Notes: generated by a model not told the origin, from the letters alone. A DNA stretch of 64,000 nucleotides from Sulfurihydrogenibium sp. YO3AOP1 (GCF_000020325.1 NC_010730.1:1199501-1263500), one strand, 5' to 3'. Numbered from the stretch's first letter, positions 33,559-42,114 are shown. A program made the numbers and translations.

Positions 33559-34203
33559 ATGGACGATAAAATTCAAGAAAATCAAGGCAGAATAAATATG
33601 TACGCTTTTATATCAAGACTTTTAATAGAAGAAGTTGACGAAAACCTTCTTGAAAAAATAAAAAACAATCCTGATTTGTTAGAACTTTTTCCAAACACAA
33701 AAGAATGGGAAGGTTTTAAAACAAAATCTACAAAAGAATTAATAGATGAAGATTTAAGCGTTGATTATACGACGGTTTTCATACTAAATGCCTATCCTTA
33801 TGAATCTGTATTCATGAATGACGAAGGACATATCAACCCAACGCCAACAAATCCAACATTACAATTTTACCTTGAACATGGGTATGAGATAGATTTAAAC
33901 AAAACCAGAGTACTATCTCCAGACCATATAGCAGTTGAGCTTGAATTTATGATAACTTTAATCCAAGAGCAACTAAAAGCATATTCAATGAACGACCAAG
34001 AAGGAGAAAAAAAGGCGCTTAATCTTCAAAAAGAGTTTATGGAAAATCATATACTTCAATGGGCACCAATATATCTTATGGCTGCAAGAGATATGAGCGA
34101 AACTCCTTTTTATTATGATGTTTGTCAAATGGCTTTAGATTTTATCATGACAGACTATGAATACATCTTAGAACAATTAGAGGCTGAAAATGTCGGCAAG
34201 TAG
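33559..34203 (+). CDS. TorD/DmsD-family molybdoenzyme chaperone
   Basis: A 214-residue all-helical cytoplasmic protein of the TorD family, which binds TAT signals or the apo catalytic subunit until the molybdenum cofactor is inserted. Characteristic parts are YAFISRLLIEEVDENLLEKI at the N-terminus, VDYTTVFILNAYPYESVFM, and the DHIAVELEFMITLIQEQ helix. It sits between the second Mo operon and the poly-ferredoxin gene, overlapping the latter by 14 bases. Either Mo enzyme in the window could be its client; position favours the second. Confidence 0.87.
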   Translation: MDDKIQENQGRINMYAFISRLLIEEVDENLLEKIKNNPDLLELFPNTKEWEGFKTKSTKELIDEDLSVDYTTVFILNAYPYESVFMNDEGHINPTPTNPTLQFYLEHGYEIDLNKTRVLSPDHIAVELEFMITLIQEQLKAYSMNDQEGEKKALNLQKEFMENHILQWAPIYLMAARDMSETPFYYDVCQMALDFIMTDYEYILEQLEAENVGK

Positions 34204-35281
34204 ATTAAACTTTGATATATATTCCTGCGTTAGAGTTTATTACAGATACGCAGACTGTAATAAATGTGTCAATGTATGTCCAACTCAGGCTGTAAATATT
34301 GAAAATGACAAAGTTAAAGTAAATTTTGAAAACTGTGTTGAATGTGGAGCCTGCGTTGGAAACTGTCCAACCGAAAGTTATAAACTAAATGGCTTTGACT
34401 TAGTAGATTTTTATGTTAAGTTTACAGATTCAGATAAAAAATTCATATCATGTAAAGTAGATTTACCATGCTTGTCAGCACTTGACGAAAACTATCTATT
34501 CTCTATTTGTATAGATAAAAATTCAGATTTAATTCTTGATATCGGACATTGCGGTCAATGTCAGATAGGAAAACAGTTAGATATAATTAAACACAATACA
34601 GAAAAAGCAAACTATATATTAGAGCAAGCAGGTTTAGATTATAGAGTAAAATTAGAAGATATAAAATTTGAGAAAGAAGAAAAGCAAGAAAATAAAAGAA
34701 GGTCTTTTTTAAAGATGTTTGCAAAACAGACGGCAGCCTTAGCTTTCTGGGCTGTTGAAGATAAATTAGAGCAGATAGTTGAAAATACAGAAGAAGAGGA
34801 AGAAAAACCTTACAAAAACATTGTAAGCGAGAAAGTCATCCCAGAAAAAAGAAAGATTTTATACACAACTCTATCAAAGATAGGCCCAACAGACAAATGC
34901 TTTGAAGTAGAAAAAATTGAATTTTCATCAGATAAATGGATTGATAACTCTAAATGTACAAACTGTTCAATTTGTTATAACGTTTGTCCAACAGGAGCTT
35001 TAACACCTGATGATAGCAAATTAAAAGTTTTGTTTAGTCCTACTTTATGTATTAAATGCAGAATTTGTCACGATGTATGCCCGGAAAAATGTATCCATTT
35101 AGAAGAAAAACTATACTTAGAAGACTTTATTTCAGGAAAATATAAAGTGTTAGCAGAGCATGTGATGATTCCGTGCAGTGAATGTTTAGTCCCTTTCTCA
35201 TATAAAGGTGATACAACAGTCTGTCCAAGATGCAGACAGCTTGAAGATGAACTTAGAGATTTACTAAAAATTGGAGATTAG
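34190..35281 (+). CDS. Poly-ferredoxin with internal RRSFLK motif and C-terminal zinc-ribbon-like end
   Basis: A 363-residue cytoplasmic Fe-S protein. Residues about 20-68 carry two [4Fe-4S] motifs (CNKCVNVCP, CVECGACVGNCP); a middle part has scattered cysteines (CKVDLPC, CGQC). Near residue 170 there is KRRSFLKMFAKQTAALAFW, which looks like a twin-arginine segment but is internal. Residues about 250-310 carry a second pair (CTNCSICYNVCP, CIKCRICHDVCPEKC), and the end has CSEC and CPRC, a zinc-ribbon-like pair. The start overlaps the chaperone gene. A role in Mo-enzyme maturation or electron supply is likely from context only. Confidence 0.75.
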   Translation: MSASRLNFDIYSCVRVYYRYADCNKCVNVCPTQAVNIENDKVKVNFENCVECGACVGNCPTESYKLNGFDLVDFYVKFTDSDKKFISCKVDLPCLSALDENYLFSICIDKNSDLILDIGHCGQCQIGKQLDIIKHNTEKANYILEQAGLDYRVKLEDIKFEKEEKQENKRRSFLKMFAKQTAALAFWAVEDKLEQIVENTEEEEEKPYKNIVSEKVIPEKRKILYTTLSKIGPTDKCFEVEKIEFSSDKWIDNSKCTNCSICYNVCPTGALTPDDSKLKVLFSPTLCIKCRICHDVCPEKCIHLEEKLYLEDFISGKYKVLAEHVMIPCSECLVPFSYKGDTTVCPRCRQLEDELRDLLKIGD

Positions 35282-35296
35282 GTAAAGTGATAAAGT

Positions 35297-35366
35297 GAGA
35301 GTGTTCTGAAATTTTTGTGAATTATAGAATGTATATGTAAATATAACTTTACTTTTTCTCGTCATC
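35297..35366. repeat. Left part of a MITE-like repeat cut by an IS110 end
   Basis: GAGAGTGTTCTGAAATTTTTG at its left matches the terminal repeat of the family; it runs to GTCATC at 35361-35366 and then stops where IS110 sequence begins. The expected continuation CTGAGGA is missing here. Confidence 0.65.
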
Positions 35367-35618
35367 GTATATTAAATATACCAAAAATTTTTTTTAACTA
35401 TAAGAGAATAAGATTTTATAATAACTACAGGCATGGGAGAAAAAAAGGAAGGACAGATCAAGTTATTGTCATTGGTCTTTTAAGACCGCTGTAGGATGTT
35501 TTAACTGCCCTTCCTCTACTTCCTACAACCTAAATAAGAACATTAGGCTTTTAAAGCTTGTATTAAAACACGATGATAAGTTACAGGAAGTTTTCTCTCA
35601 TGTCAAATATTTTATAGA
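35367..35618 (+). ncRNA. Orphan IS110 left end with bridge-RNA-like region
   Basis: This 250-base stretch is closely similar to 55655-55897, the region before the intact IS110 recombinase, but no recombinase follows; homology stops near 35618 in a decayed transposase. It keeps the -10-like TATAAT, the stem GGTCTTTTAAGACC (35474-35487) and the guide-like segments TTGTCAT (35466), GTAGGATG (35491), AGAACAT (35537) and CACGATG (35569). Differences from the intact copy fall mostly in and around these segments. Whether it is still transcribed is unknown. Confidence 0.65.
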
Positions 35619-35619
35619 G

Positions 35620-36010
35620 ACTGTTCCAAAAATCAAAAAAACTTCTTCTCAAAATTAAGAATTCTGATAAAATAAACAAAAATACATAAGTTAAAATCGT
35701 GTAGAAATTCCAAAGAATAGTCCAAGCAATAGCTAACTTCTTAGCCATATCCTTTGATAACTGTCTCAATGAATGCTTTATTTTCATTCTAAATGTTTCC
35801 TTTATCTTTATAGCAGGAATAAGTCCAATGTCTAAGATTTTTTGTATTATGCTTATTAAAGTCTAAACCCTTATCAGCTATAAAAGATAATCCTTTGATA
35901 AAATCTACTTTGTTTAATATCTGATTTAACATCTTTATTTCACTTGCATAGGCTTTACCTGTTTCACACCCTAAAGTTAACGCTTTACCTTATTATCTAC
36001 TGCTATAATA
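35620..36010 (-). pseudogene. Decayed DDE transposase fragment
   Basis: On the minus strand three frames in turn give pieces of one transposase: LGCETGKAYASEIKML, then FIADKGLDFNKHNTKNL, then, after a frameshift, IGLIPAIKIKETFRMK and LSKDMAKKLAIAWTILWNFY. The order ADKG...IPxIxxK...FR...LS.D..KK..AWT matches the C-terminal half of an IS4/IS5-like DDE transposase. At least two frameshifts and loss of both ends make it a relic. The 68-residue frame at 35581-35787 is part of it and is not a gene. Confidence 0.65.
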
Positions 36011-36434
36011 ACCTTATGAAAATCGGGGGATAAAGATGAAAAAGAGAATAGGAACATCTACCTACATTCAGAGAATTAATACACTTGAAAGAAAGCTTTT
36101 AAAACAAGTAAAAGAATTAGATGATGTTATGGAAAAACATCCAGAAATAATCTTTAGATTGCAAGTAGTAGAATTTGCTTTAAAACATTCAGTGAAGGTT
36201 GCAGTTGAAGCTTTTGGTGTATCAAAATCTACCATATACAGATGGATTAAAGAGTATGAAAGCAGTAATAACAATCCTGTATCTCTTAAAAATCGTTATA
36301 TATCAAAAAAAGGAATGAAATTAGAAAAATTACAAAAAATAACAGAAAAACATAAACAATTAGTTTTAGAAATAAGAAAGAAACATCCTAAGCTTGGGAA
36401 AGAAAAAATAAAGGTTTTACTTGATAAACTCTGT

Positions 36435-37731
36435 GAGACTTGTCAATAATTTTGTGTCTGGATTGAAAACTTTTTATTAAACAATTGTAAAATTTCATAA
36501 GAGACTCCTTTAAAAGCAGGTATAGGCTTTTTCCATTTTCCATTCTTTAAATTGTCTCTTTGTATAAGCAGATTTATCTCAAGAATGTCCACAGATTGAA
36601 AATATCCACCTAAATTTATTCTTACCTTTTCTATCATGCTATTAACACTTTCAACTGGATTTGTTGTGTATATGTGCTTTCTTAGATTTTCTGGATATTT
36701 TAAAAAACATAAGTATCTCTCTTTGTTAGATTGAATATGTTTTATAAAGCTTGGATATTTAGACTTAAATCTACCGCATAAATCATCTAATTTTTCTAAT
36801 CCATCTTCATAATCTAAGCTGTTTTCTTTTATGTTTTTCAGTTCTTTGTTAAATACTTGTGAATCTTCTTTATCCATCTGATTTCTAACGTTTCTTTGTA
36901 AATGGACTAAACATAGCTGATGGTCTGTAAAAGGAAACAGTGTTTCTATGGCTTTTGTTATCCCAGGAAAATCATCACTTACTATAAGCATTACCCTTTT
37001 TAGTCCTCTATCTATTAAATCATTGAATACTTTTATCCAGTCTGCTTTGTTTTCACTACTGAAAAATGTGTAAAATCCAAATATATCTTTATTTCCTTGT
37101 AAATCTATTCCAAGAACTACATAGACAGAAGCCTTTCTGATTTTGTTTTTCTCTTTTATATCACAGTGATATGCGTCTATATACAGTACAAATGCATCCG
37201 ATGGAAGCTCTCTTGTTTTAAAATCATTAAGTCTTTCTATAAGCTCTTTTTTGATTTTATCCATATGTTGTTTTGAGTAGTTTAAGCCCAAGCTTTTTAA
37301 TGTAGAATCTATCTTGCTTTCTGAGTATCCATTGGATACTAAACTCATAAGAAGGTTTATGTAATCTTCATTAACTCTTTTGTAAGGGTCAGGTAATATT
37401 TGTGGTCTAAATCTACCCTTTCTATCTCTTGGGACATTTATGTTAAGCTTGAAAGAACCAGTATTTAGGCTTCTTTCATAATATCCGTTTGCTTTGTTGT
37501 CTTCATCATTTTCAAGGAAGAAATTTCTTTCCTGATTCATAATTAGTTCCACAACAGATTCTAAAAGCTTTCTTATACCTATCTTTTCTTCTTGAGTTGT
37601 TATACCGTTTGGAAAAAGTTCTTTTACTAATTCTTCGGTAGATCTGTCTAATATTTTTTCAAAGTATTCTTTCTTATCCATTACTACTCCTCCTTATAAT
37701 TTTATTTAGACACAACATTATTTTAACTCCC
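36435..37731 (-). mobile_element. IS256-family insertion sequence, intact
   Basis: Bounded by an 8-base direct repeat AACTCTGT at 36427-36434 and 37732-37739, the size normal for IS256 elements. Left end GAGACTTGTCAATAATTTTG and the complement of the right end, GGGAGTTAAAATAATGTTG, are imperfect inverted repeats that both continue TGTGTCT. The length of 1297 bases and one transposase gene are normal for the family. Confidence 0.9.
36443..37681 (-). CDS. IS256-family (mutator-type) transposase
   Basis: A 412-residue DDE transposase of the MULE-type group. Residues about 60-390 form the conserved domain with Asp in VLYIDAYHCD, the second Asp in LIVSDDFPGI with the following CLVHLQRNV (C/H signature), and Glu in NPVESVNSMIEKVR. 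AAGGAGGAG precedes the ATG at 37681. The gene appears intact and the element recent. Confidence 0.95.
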   Translation of the reverse strand: MDKKEYFEKILDRSTEELVKELFPNGITTQEEKIGIRKLLESVVELIMNQERNFFLENDEDNKANGYYERSLNTGSFKLNINVPRDRKGRFRPQILPDPYKRVNEDYINLLMSLVSNGYSESKIDSTLKSLGLNYSKQHMDKIKKELIERLNDFKTRELPSDAFVLYIDAYHCDIKEKNKIRKASVYVVLGIDLQGNKDIFGFYTFFSSENKADWIKVFNDLIDRGLKRVMLIVSDDFPGITKAIETLFPFTDHQLCLVHLQRNVRNQMDKEDSQVFNKELKNIKENSLDYEDGLEKLDDLCGRFKSKYPSFIKHIQSNKERYLCFLKYPENLRKHIYTTNPVESVNSMIEKVRINLGGYFQSVDILEINLLIQRDNLKNGKWKKPIPAFKGVSYEILQLFNKKFSIQTQNY

Positions 37732-38461
37732 AACTCTGTAAGCAGCACAATATTCCTACGATATCTGCAAGTTCAATTGGAAATATAATAAAAATGCTTA
37801 AAGAGGAAAGGAAGTTAAATCATGAGTACGCCAGGCAAAGAATCTCAATCAACGGAAGAACTGGAAAGCTAATAGTGAAAGAAGATAAAAAGAAAACAAA
37901 GAAAGATAGATATAAAGACAAAAAACCAACAAAACCAGGAGAATTGGTACAAATAGATACAAAGCATGAATATATAAATGGTAGAAAAGTTTATATATTT
38001 GTAGCCAAGGATGTAAAAACAAGAATCTCTTTTACTTTTGCATATGACAGGCTAAACAGTAAAAACGCAAAGGACTTTTTAGAGAAATTAATAAAAGCAA
38101 TACCATTTGAGATAAAAGGTATACAAACAGATAATGGCAGTGAATTCTTAGGCGAGTTTACAAAAGCATTAAAGAAAAAAGATATAAAACATTATTTTAA
38201 CTATCCAAGATATCCAAAAGGACAAGCATATGTAGAGAGAATGAATAGGACATTACAGGATGAATTTATCATGTACTACGAAGATTATGAATTAAAAGAT
38301 GTTTATGAGTTTAATAAAAAAATGATGGAGTATATGCTATGGTATAACATAGAAAGACCTCATCATAGTTTAAACAAAAAATCACCTATTGCATACTTTT
38401 GTGATATTATAAATTCAAGAAAATCGGAATTTTCCCAAACTGGTATGACCTATACAAGCAG

Positions 38462-38490
38462 TTGACAAGAATAAAAAAATTATATATAAT
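38462..38490 (+). promoter_or_regulatory. Perfect consensus promoter for tRNA-Val/tRNA-Asp
   Basis: TTGACA at 38462-38467, a 17-base spacer and TATAAT at 38485-38490 are fully consensus, 15 bases before tRNA-Val. The -35 box overlaps the TGA stop of the IS481 transposase (38463-38465), so it lies in or at the end of that element. Confidence 0.88.
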
Positions 38491-38504
38491 ATTATCTCAA
38501 TGTT

Positions 38505-38578
38505 GGGCGGTTAGCTCAGATGGCCAGAGCACCTCCCTTACAAGGAGGGGGTCAGAGGTTCGACTCCTCTACCGCCCA
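38505..38578 (+). tRNA. tRNA-Val (anticodon TAC)
   Basis: Complete cloverleaf: acceptor GGGCGGT pairs with ACCGCCC before discriminator A; D arm GCTCAGATGGCCAGAGC; anticodon stem CCTCC/GGAGG with loop CTTACAA giving anticodon TAC; T arm AGAGG TTCGACT CCTCT. It shares a promoter with tRNA-Asp. Confidence 0.96.
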
Positions 38579-38591
38579 TTAAAAAGTGAAC

Positions 38592-38667
38592 GGAGCCGTA
38601 GTTCAGCCTGGCCTAGAACGCCTGCCTGTCACGCAGGAGGTCGTGGGTTCGAATCCCATCGGCTCCG
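38592..38667 (+). tRNA. tRNA-Asp (anticodon GTC)
   Basis: Acceptor GGAGCCG pairs with CGGCTCC before discriminator G; anticodon stem CCTGC/GCAGG with loop CTGTCAC giving GTC; T arm GTGGG TTCGAAT CCCAT. The gene lies 13 bases after tRNA-Val and 24 before the IclR gene. Confidence 0.96.
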
Positions 38668-38691
38668 CTTTAATACAAAAGAAGGTATAAA

Positions 38692-39486
38692 ATGCATCGC
38701 AAGAGGGAAAAATCAGACTATATAGTTCAAAACGTAGATTTAGCCTTTGATATTTTATTTTACATAGCCAGAAGGCAATATACAAAACTTAAAGATTTAG
38801 AGGAAAAATTTCAAACAAATTACACAAATCTTGAAAAAATCTTAGAAGTCCTTATAATCCGTGGTTATTTAGATTACAATAAAAGAAAGAAAATATATTC
38901 TTTAGGAATAAAAAACTTTGAACTCGGTCATTCATATATTTCTCACACTGAAATTAGAAAACAAGCAAGACCTTTTTTACAAAAATTGTCTGAAGAGTTT
39001 CAAGAAAACGTATATCTTGCAACACGTAGCGGATATGAAATTGTATATATAGATTCTTACGAAATTCCAAGAAGTGTAGTAGTTAAATCAAGGGTTGGAA
39101 GATTGCTCCCAATGTACGCATCAGCTTCTGGAAAAGTACATCTTGCATTTATGGATAAAGAAGATATAGAAGAATTTTTTAGAGAAGTAAAATTAGAGAA
39201 ATTTACTGAAAATACAATAACAGATAAAAACCTTCTATTAAAAGAATTAGAAGAAGTTAGAAGAAATGGGTATGCCATAGATAATGAAGAGTGGGAAAAA
39301 GAAGTTAGATGCATCTCTGTTCCAGTCAGGGATTATACTGGTGATGTTGTGGCAGCAATAACGTTATCTGCTCCTGCGTTTAGAATGCCTTTTAATTTAG
39401 TTCATGGAAAAATGAAGGATAGTTTTAAACAGGCTTCTCAAGAGCTATCGGAAAAGCTTGGATATTCAAAAGAAATTCAACTTTAG
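38692..39486 (+). CDS. IclR-family transcriptional regulator
   Basis: A 264-residue regulator with an N-terminal winged helix (VDLAFDILFYIARRQYTKLKDL, then TNLEKILEVLIIRGYL) and a C-terminal effector domain of the IclR type (ARPFLQKLSEEFQENVYLATRSG, LPMYASASGKVHLAF, ISVPVRDYTGDVVAAITLSAP). Family members respond to small metabolites; no target gene is adjacent, as tRNAs precede it and repeats follow. A weak GAAGG precedes the ATG. Confidence 0.9.
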   Translation: MHRKREKSDYIVQNVDLAFDILFYIARRQYTKLKDLEEKFQTNYTNLEKILEVLIIRGYLDYNKRKKIYSLGIKNFELGHSYISHTEIRKQARPFLQKLSEEFQENVYLATRSGYEIVYIDSYEIPRSVVVKSRVGRLLPMYASASGKVHLAFMDKEDIEEFFREVKLEKFTENTITDKNLLLKELEEVRRNGYAIDNEEWEKEVRCISVPVRDYTGDVVAAITLSAPAFRMPFNLVHGKMKDSFKQASQELSEKLGYSKEIQL

Positions 39487-39529
39487 AAACTTTATCTAAT
39501 TGCTCGAAATGATGTTCTTTTTTATTGTT

Positions 39530-39760
39530 AGCCCCAGGACTTTAATCTGAAGGATTTCTGTCAACCTTATTCAAGGATGTTTCAATATTTTTGTAAGTTC
39601 GCCTTTCCTCGTCATCCTGAGGATGTAAGTCCGAAGGATCTCTTTTTTGATTTTTTGACTTGAAAAGAAAAAGAGGTGATTCTTCACCGGCTGCAGAACG
39701 ACAGTGTGGATTTTTAGAATAGCCTAACCTTATTCTGTCATCCTGTATCTAAGATAAGGA
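39530..39760. repeat. MITE-like palindromic repeats
   Basis: The 374-base gap after the IclR gene holds a complete copy starting GGATGTTTCAATATTTTTG near 39574, with GTCATCCTGAGGATGTAAG from 39611 and GGTGATTCTTCACCGGCTG from 39674, and partial modules on both sides (CCCAGGACTTTAATCTGAAG, TGTCATCCTGTATC). An unoccupied GTCATCCTGAGGA site is present at 39611. Confidence 0.75.
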
Positions 39761-39816
39761 TCTAATAATTTATAATTTTTAAACTTCCCCGAATTAATGT
39801 AACCTATACAACCCTC

Positions 39817-39845
39817 TTGCAAAAAATTTAAAATTGATATATAAT
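39817..39845 (+). promoter_or_regulatory. Promoter of tRNA-Phe
   Basis: TTGCAA at 39817-39822 and TATAAT at 39840-39845 are 17 bases apart, 15 bases before the tRNA, the same layout as the tRNA-Val promoter. Confidence 0.8.
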
Positions 39846-39860
39846 TTTTATCTCTGAGTT

Positions 39861-39933
39861 GGCCAGGTAGCTCAGTCGGTAGAGCATGCGGCTGAAAACC
39901 GCAGTGTCGGCGGTTCGATTCCGCCCTTGGCCA
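39861..39933 (+). tRNA. tRNA-Phe (anticodon GAA)
   Basis: Acceptor GGCCAGG pairs with CTTGGCC (one G-T pair) before discriminator A; D arm GCTCAGTCGGTAGAGC; anticodon stem GCGGC.../...GCCGC type with loop CTGAAAA giving GAA; T arm GGCGG TTCGATT CCGCC. Its 3' end is 5 bases from the convergent folK stop. Confidence 0.95.
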
Positions 39934-39938
39934 CTTCT

Positions 39939-40412
39939 TTATAAAACTCCAATTACAGAATTTTCCATAAACTCTTTTAAATCAGAAACTCTCTTATTTA
40001 AAACAGGATGAAAAAGTTTTGGATTTAATTCTATCAATGGTAATAAAACAAAATCTCTTTCATGAAGTCTTGGATGGGGTATGTTTAACTTATCACTTTT
40101 AAAGACTAAATCGTTATAAAAAAGTATATCTATATCAATTTCTCTTGGACCCCAATGGAATCTGTATACTCTTCCTGCGTTTTTCTCAACATCTTTTATA
40201 AAATTAAATAATTCTTCCGGGCTTAAATCGGTTTTTCCATATAAAACCATATTATAAAAATCAGGTTGGTCAGTATAACCTACAGCTTTTGATATGTAAA
40301 TTTTAGATTTTTTTAAGATTTGAATTTTTTCAGATAATAATTCTATAGCTTTGTTTAGATTTAAGAGTCTATCTCCTACATTACTTCCAAGTCCTAAATA
40401 AACTTCATTCAT
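39939..40412 (-). CDS. folK: Hydroxymethyldihydropterin pyrophosphokinase
   Basis: FolK pyrophosphorylates 6-hydroxymethyl-7,8-dihydropterin in folate synthesis. The 157-residue form starts EVYLGLGSNVGDRLLNL and contains RFHWGPREIDIDILFYND and IPHPRLHERDFVLLPL, the two family signatures. ATG 40412 is chosen since the conserved strand starts there; a longer in-frame start at 40469 would add 19 residues inside the upstream gene. It overlaps that gene by 8 bases. Confidence 0.93.
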   Translation of the reverse strand: MNEVYLGLGSNVGDRLLNLNKAIELLSEKIQILKKSKIYISKAVGYTDQPDFYNMVLYGKTDLSPEELFNFIKDVEKNAGRVYRFHWGPREIDIDILFYNDLVFKSDKLNIPHPRLHERDFVLLPLIELNPKLFHPVLNKRVSDLKEFMENSVIGVL

Positions 40413-40644
40413 TATTCTCTTTAAAGCCTTCTTTTTCTCTTTGAACTTGTTCTTGATTTTTCTTAACAAACCATAGAGCTCCAGCAGTCATAAGAATAAC
40501 ACCTACAATAACTATTAATCCTTCAACGATTGAGTTGGTATTACAAAATACACCAAAAGATGAGTACGGGTCGCACTGTTTTAAATCTGAGATATCTAAC
40601 GGATTTTTTTCTTCAGCTAAAAATTTTAAAAAGAATTTTTCCAT
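40405..40644 (-). CDS. 79-residue single-pass membrane protein, unknown
   Basis: A short protein with an N-terminal basic/aromatic stretch, two cysteines in KQCDPYSSFGVFCNTN, one membrane helix (GLIVIVGVILMTAGALWFV) and a charged tail. It lies between the recombinase gene (10 bases upstream) and folK (overlap of 8), so it is part of the ubiX-xer-folK transcript. No family recognised. Confidence 0.6.
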   Translation of the reverse strand: MEKFFLKFLAEEKNPLDISDLKQCDPYSSFGVFCNTNSIVEGLIVIVGVILMTAGALWFVKKNQEQVQREKEGFKENNE

Positions 40645-40654
40645 TTTATAGACC

Positions 40655-41548
40655 TCACAAATCTATATTTTCTGATAAGGCTTTAGTTGCTTTTAAAAGC
40701 TGCTTTTGACCAACTTTTGCGTATCTTGCAGTTGTTACAGGTGAAGCATGACCTAAAAGTTCTTGTATAACTCTAAGTTCTGCTCCGGAAGATAATGCCA
40801 TTGTTGCAGCTGTATGCCTTAGCTTGTGTGGATGTAATGTAATAGCCAATTTTTTACCTATATTTTTAATCTTTCTCCAAAGAAGATGGTAAGAAATCGG
40901 GAAAATATATTCATTATCATCTAAAAACTCATTGATACTTTTTAAATATTGGACTAAAATTTCTAAAGGTTTGCCGGTTATAGGAACTTCCCTTTCCTTA
41001 TCTCCTTTACCGACCACTCTTATGTATGCAATATCTCCCTCTTTGACTTCACCTTCTATTAGTCTGTCAATAGAAAATGTTTGACCGTTTCTTTCAACGA
41101 TAATATTAGATTTTTTAATGCTTAAAAGTTCAGAAGACCTTAAACCTGTGGTCAAAAATAAAACTACGATAGCCTTATCTTGGATACTGTCTAAAGCATC
41201 TATTAATTTTTTTACTTCTTCGTTTGACAAAGCAGACGGAATTTTTTGAGAAACTTTTGGTCTGTGGGATTTGGTTATAGGCGAAGAGCTAACCAATTCT
41301 AGATCCATTAAATATTGAAATAATGAATTAATAGAAGCAAGTTTTCTTGCTATGGTTGAAGATTTTCTATTTTGCATCTGTAAAGTCATTCTAAATTTAG
41401 CAATATCTGCTTTTGTGATTTCATTTATATTTTTATCTCCAACTATTTTAATAAATTGATTAAAATCAACTCTGTAATTTTTTACAGTATTTGGCGATTT
41501 GTCTGCCATGTAAGATAAAAATAAATTACAACATTCAGAGACTTTCAT
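40655..41548 (-). CDS. Tyrosine recombinase, XerC/XerD type
   Basis: A 297-residue site-specific recombinase. The N-terminal SAM-like core-binding domain (SPNTVKNYRVDFNQFIK) is followed by the catalytic domain with Arg in TTGLRSSELLSI, His-x2-Arg in HPHKLRHTAATM, His in LLGHASPVTT and the Tyr nucleophile in ARYAKV. This is the form that resolves chromosome dimers; no dif-like site was identified in the window. It overlaps ubiX by 4 bases, an operon link suggesting a housekeeping gene rather than a mobile element integrase. Confidence 0.9.
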   Translation of the reverse strand: MKVSECCNLFLSYMADKSPNTVKNYRVDFNQFIKIVGDKNINEITKADIAKFRMTLQMQNRKSSTIARKLASINSLFQYLMDLELVSSSPITKSHRPKVSQKIPSALSNEEVKKLIDALDSIQDKAIVVLFLTTGLRSSELLSIKKSNIIVERNGQTFSIDRLIEGEVKEGDIAYIRVVGKGDKEREVPITGKPLEILVQYLKSINEFLDDNEYIFPISYHLLWRKIKNIGKKLAITLHPHKLRHTAATMALSSGAELRVIQELLGHASPVTTARYAKVGQKQLLKATKALSENIDL

Positions 41549-42114
41549 TCAGTCCACCTTTTAAAAAGATTATGCCTTATATCAAAACTATCTAATATTT
41601 TACCAACCACAAAGTTAATCATGTCATCCAAGGTTTTTGGCTTATGATAAAATCCCGGAGACGCTGAAGCAACAATCCCGCCGGCTAACATTACTTTTTT
41701 CATATTTTCAACATGAATTAAAGAAAATGGCATTTCTCTTACAAGTAAATAAAGCCTTTTTCTTTCTTTTAGAGCAACATCACAGACCCTTTGAATAAGA
41801 TTTGTACTAATGCCATTTGCAACTGCTGCCAACGTATCCATAGAACATGGAGCTATTATAACACCTTCTGTTTTTACAAGTTGAGAGCCGCTTGATATTG
41901 GTGCTGCAATATTTTTATTATCAAAAATTTCAACATTTTTTGGAAGCTTCTCTACAAACTCTGATTTAGTTATTCCTTCTTCCTTTTCCATGACTATAAA
42001 AGCAGATTCAGAAACTATCAAGTAAACATAATTTTCTTTAGCCAGTTCTTCCACTAATCTTTTCCCGTATATAAAGCCACTTGCTCCAGTTATTCCAACT
42101 ATGAATTTTTTCAT
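41545..42114 (-). CDS. ubiX: Flavin prenyltransferase
   Basis: UbiX prenylates FMN to the cofactor of UbiD-type decarboxylases, used in quinone synthesis. The 189 residues begin FIVGITGASGFIYGKRLVEEL, have the ISSGSQLVKTEGVIIAPCSMDTLAAVANG core and LVREMPFSLIHVENM, all diagnostic. First gene of a minus-strand operon with the Xer recombinase, the 79-residue protein and folK. Confidence 0.93.
   Translation of the reverse strand: MKKFIVGITGASGFIYGKRLVEELAKENYVYLIVSESAFIVMEKEEGITKSEFVEKLPKNVEIFDNKNIAAPISSGSQLVKTEGVIIAPCSMDTLAAVANGISTNLIQRVCDVALKERKRLYLLVREMPFSLIHVENMKKVMLAGGIVASASPGFYHKPKTLDDMINFVVGKILDSFDIRHNLFKRWTE

Larger units (their letters stand above)
36036..38465 (+). pseudogene. IS481-family transposase split by IS256 insertion
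   Basis: The N-terminal part (36036-36434) encodes a helix-turn-helix (ALKHSVKVAVEAFGVSKSTIYRWIKEY). The C-terminal part (37740-38465) encodes the integrase core with Asp in VQIDTKHEY, Asp in QTDNGSEF and Glu in QAYVERMNR. If the inserted element and one copy of its 8-base duplication are removed, the two parts join in frame (...LLDKLC-KQHNIPT...) to give a protein of about 375 residues with no other defect. The insertion is therefore the single inactivating event. The left end of this element is not resolved; the right end is near 38467. Confidence 0.88.

Noticed and set aside
35581-35787. 68-codon minus-strand frame as a small membrane protein
   Set aside because: It is the end of a frameshifted transposase relic that reads into IS110 sequence; its hydrophobic run belongs to the transposase C-terminus.
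38462-38725. 87-codon frame across the two tRNA genes
   Set aside because: It overlaps two complete tRNA cloverleaves and their promoter.
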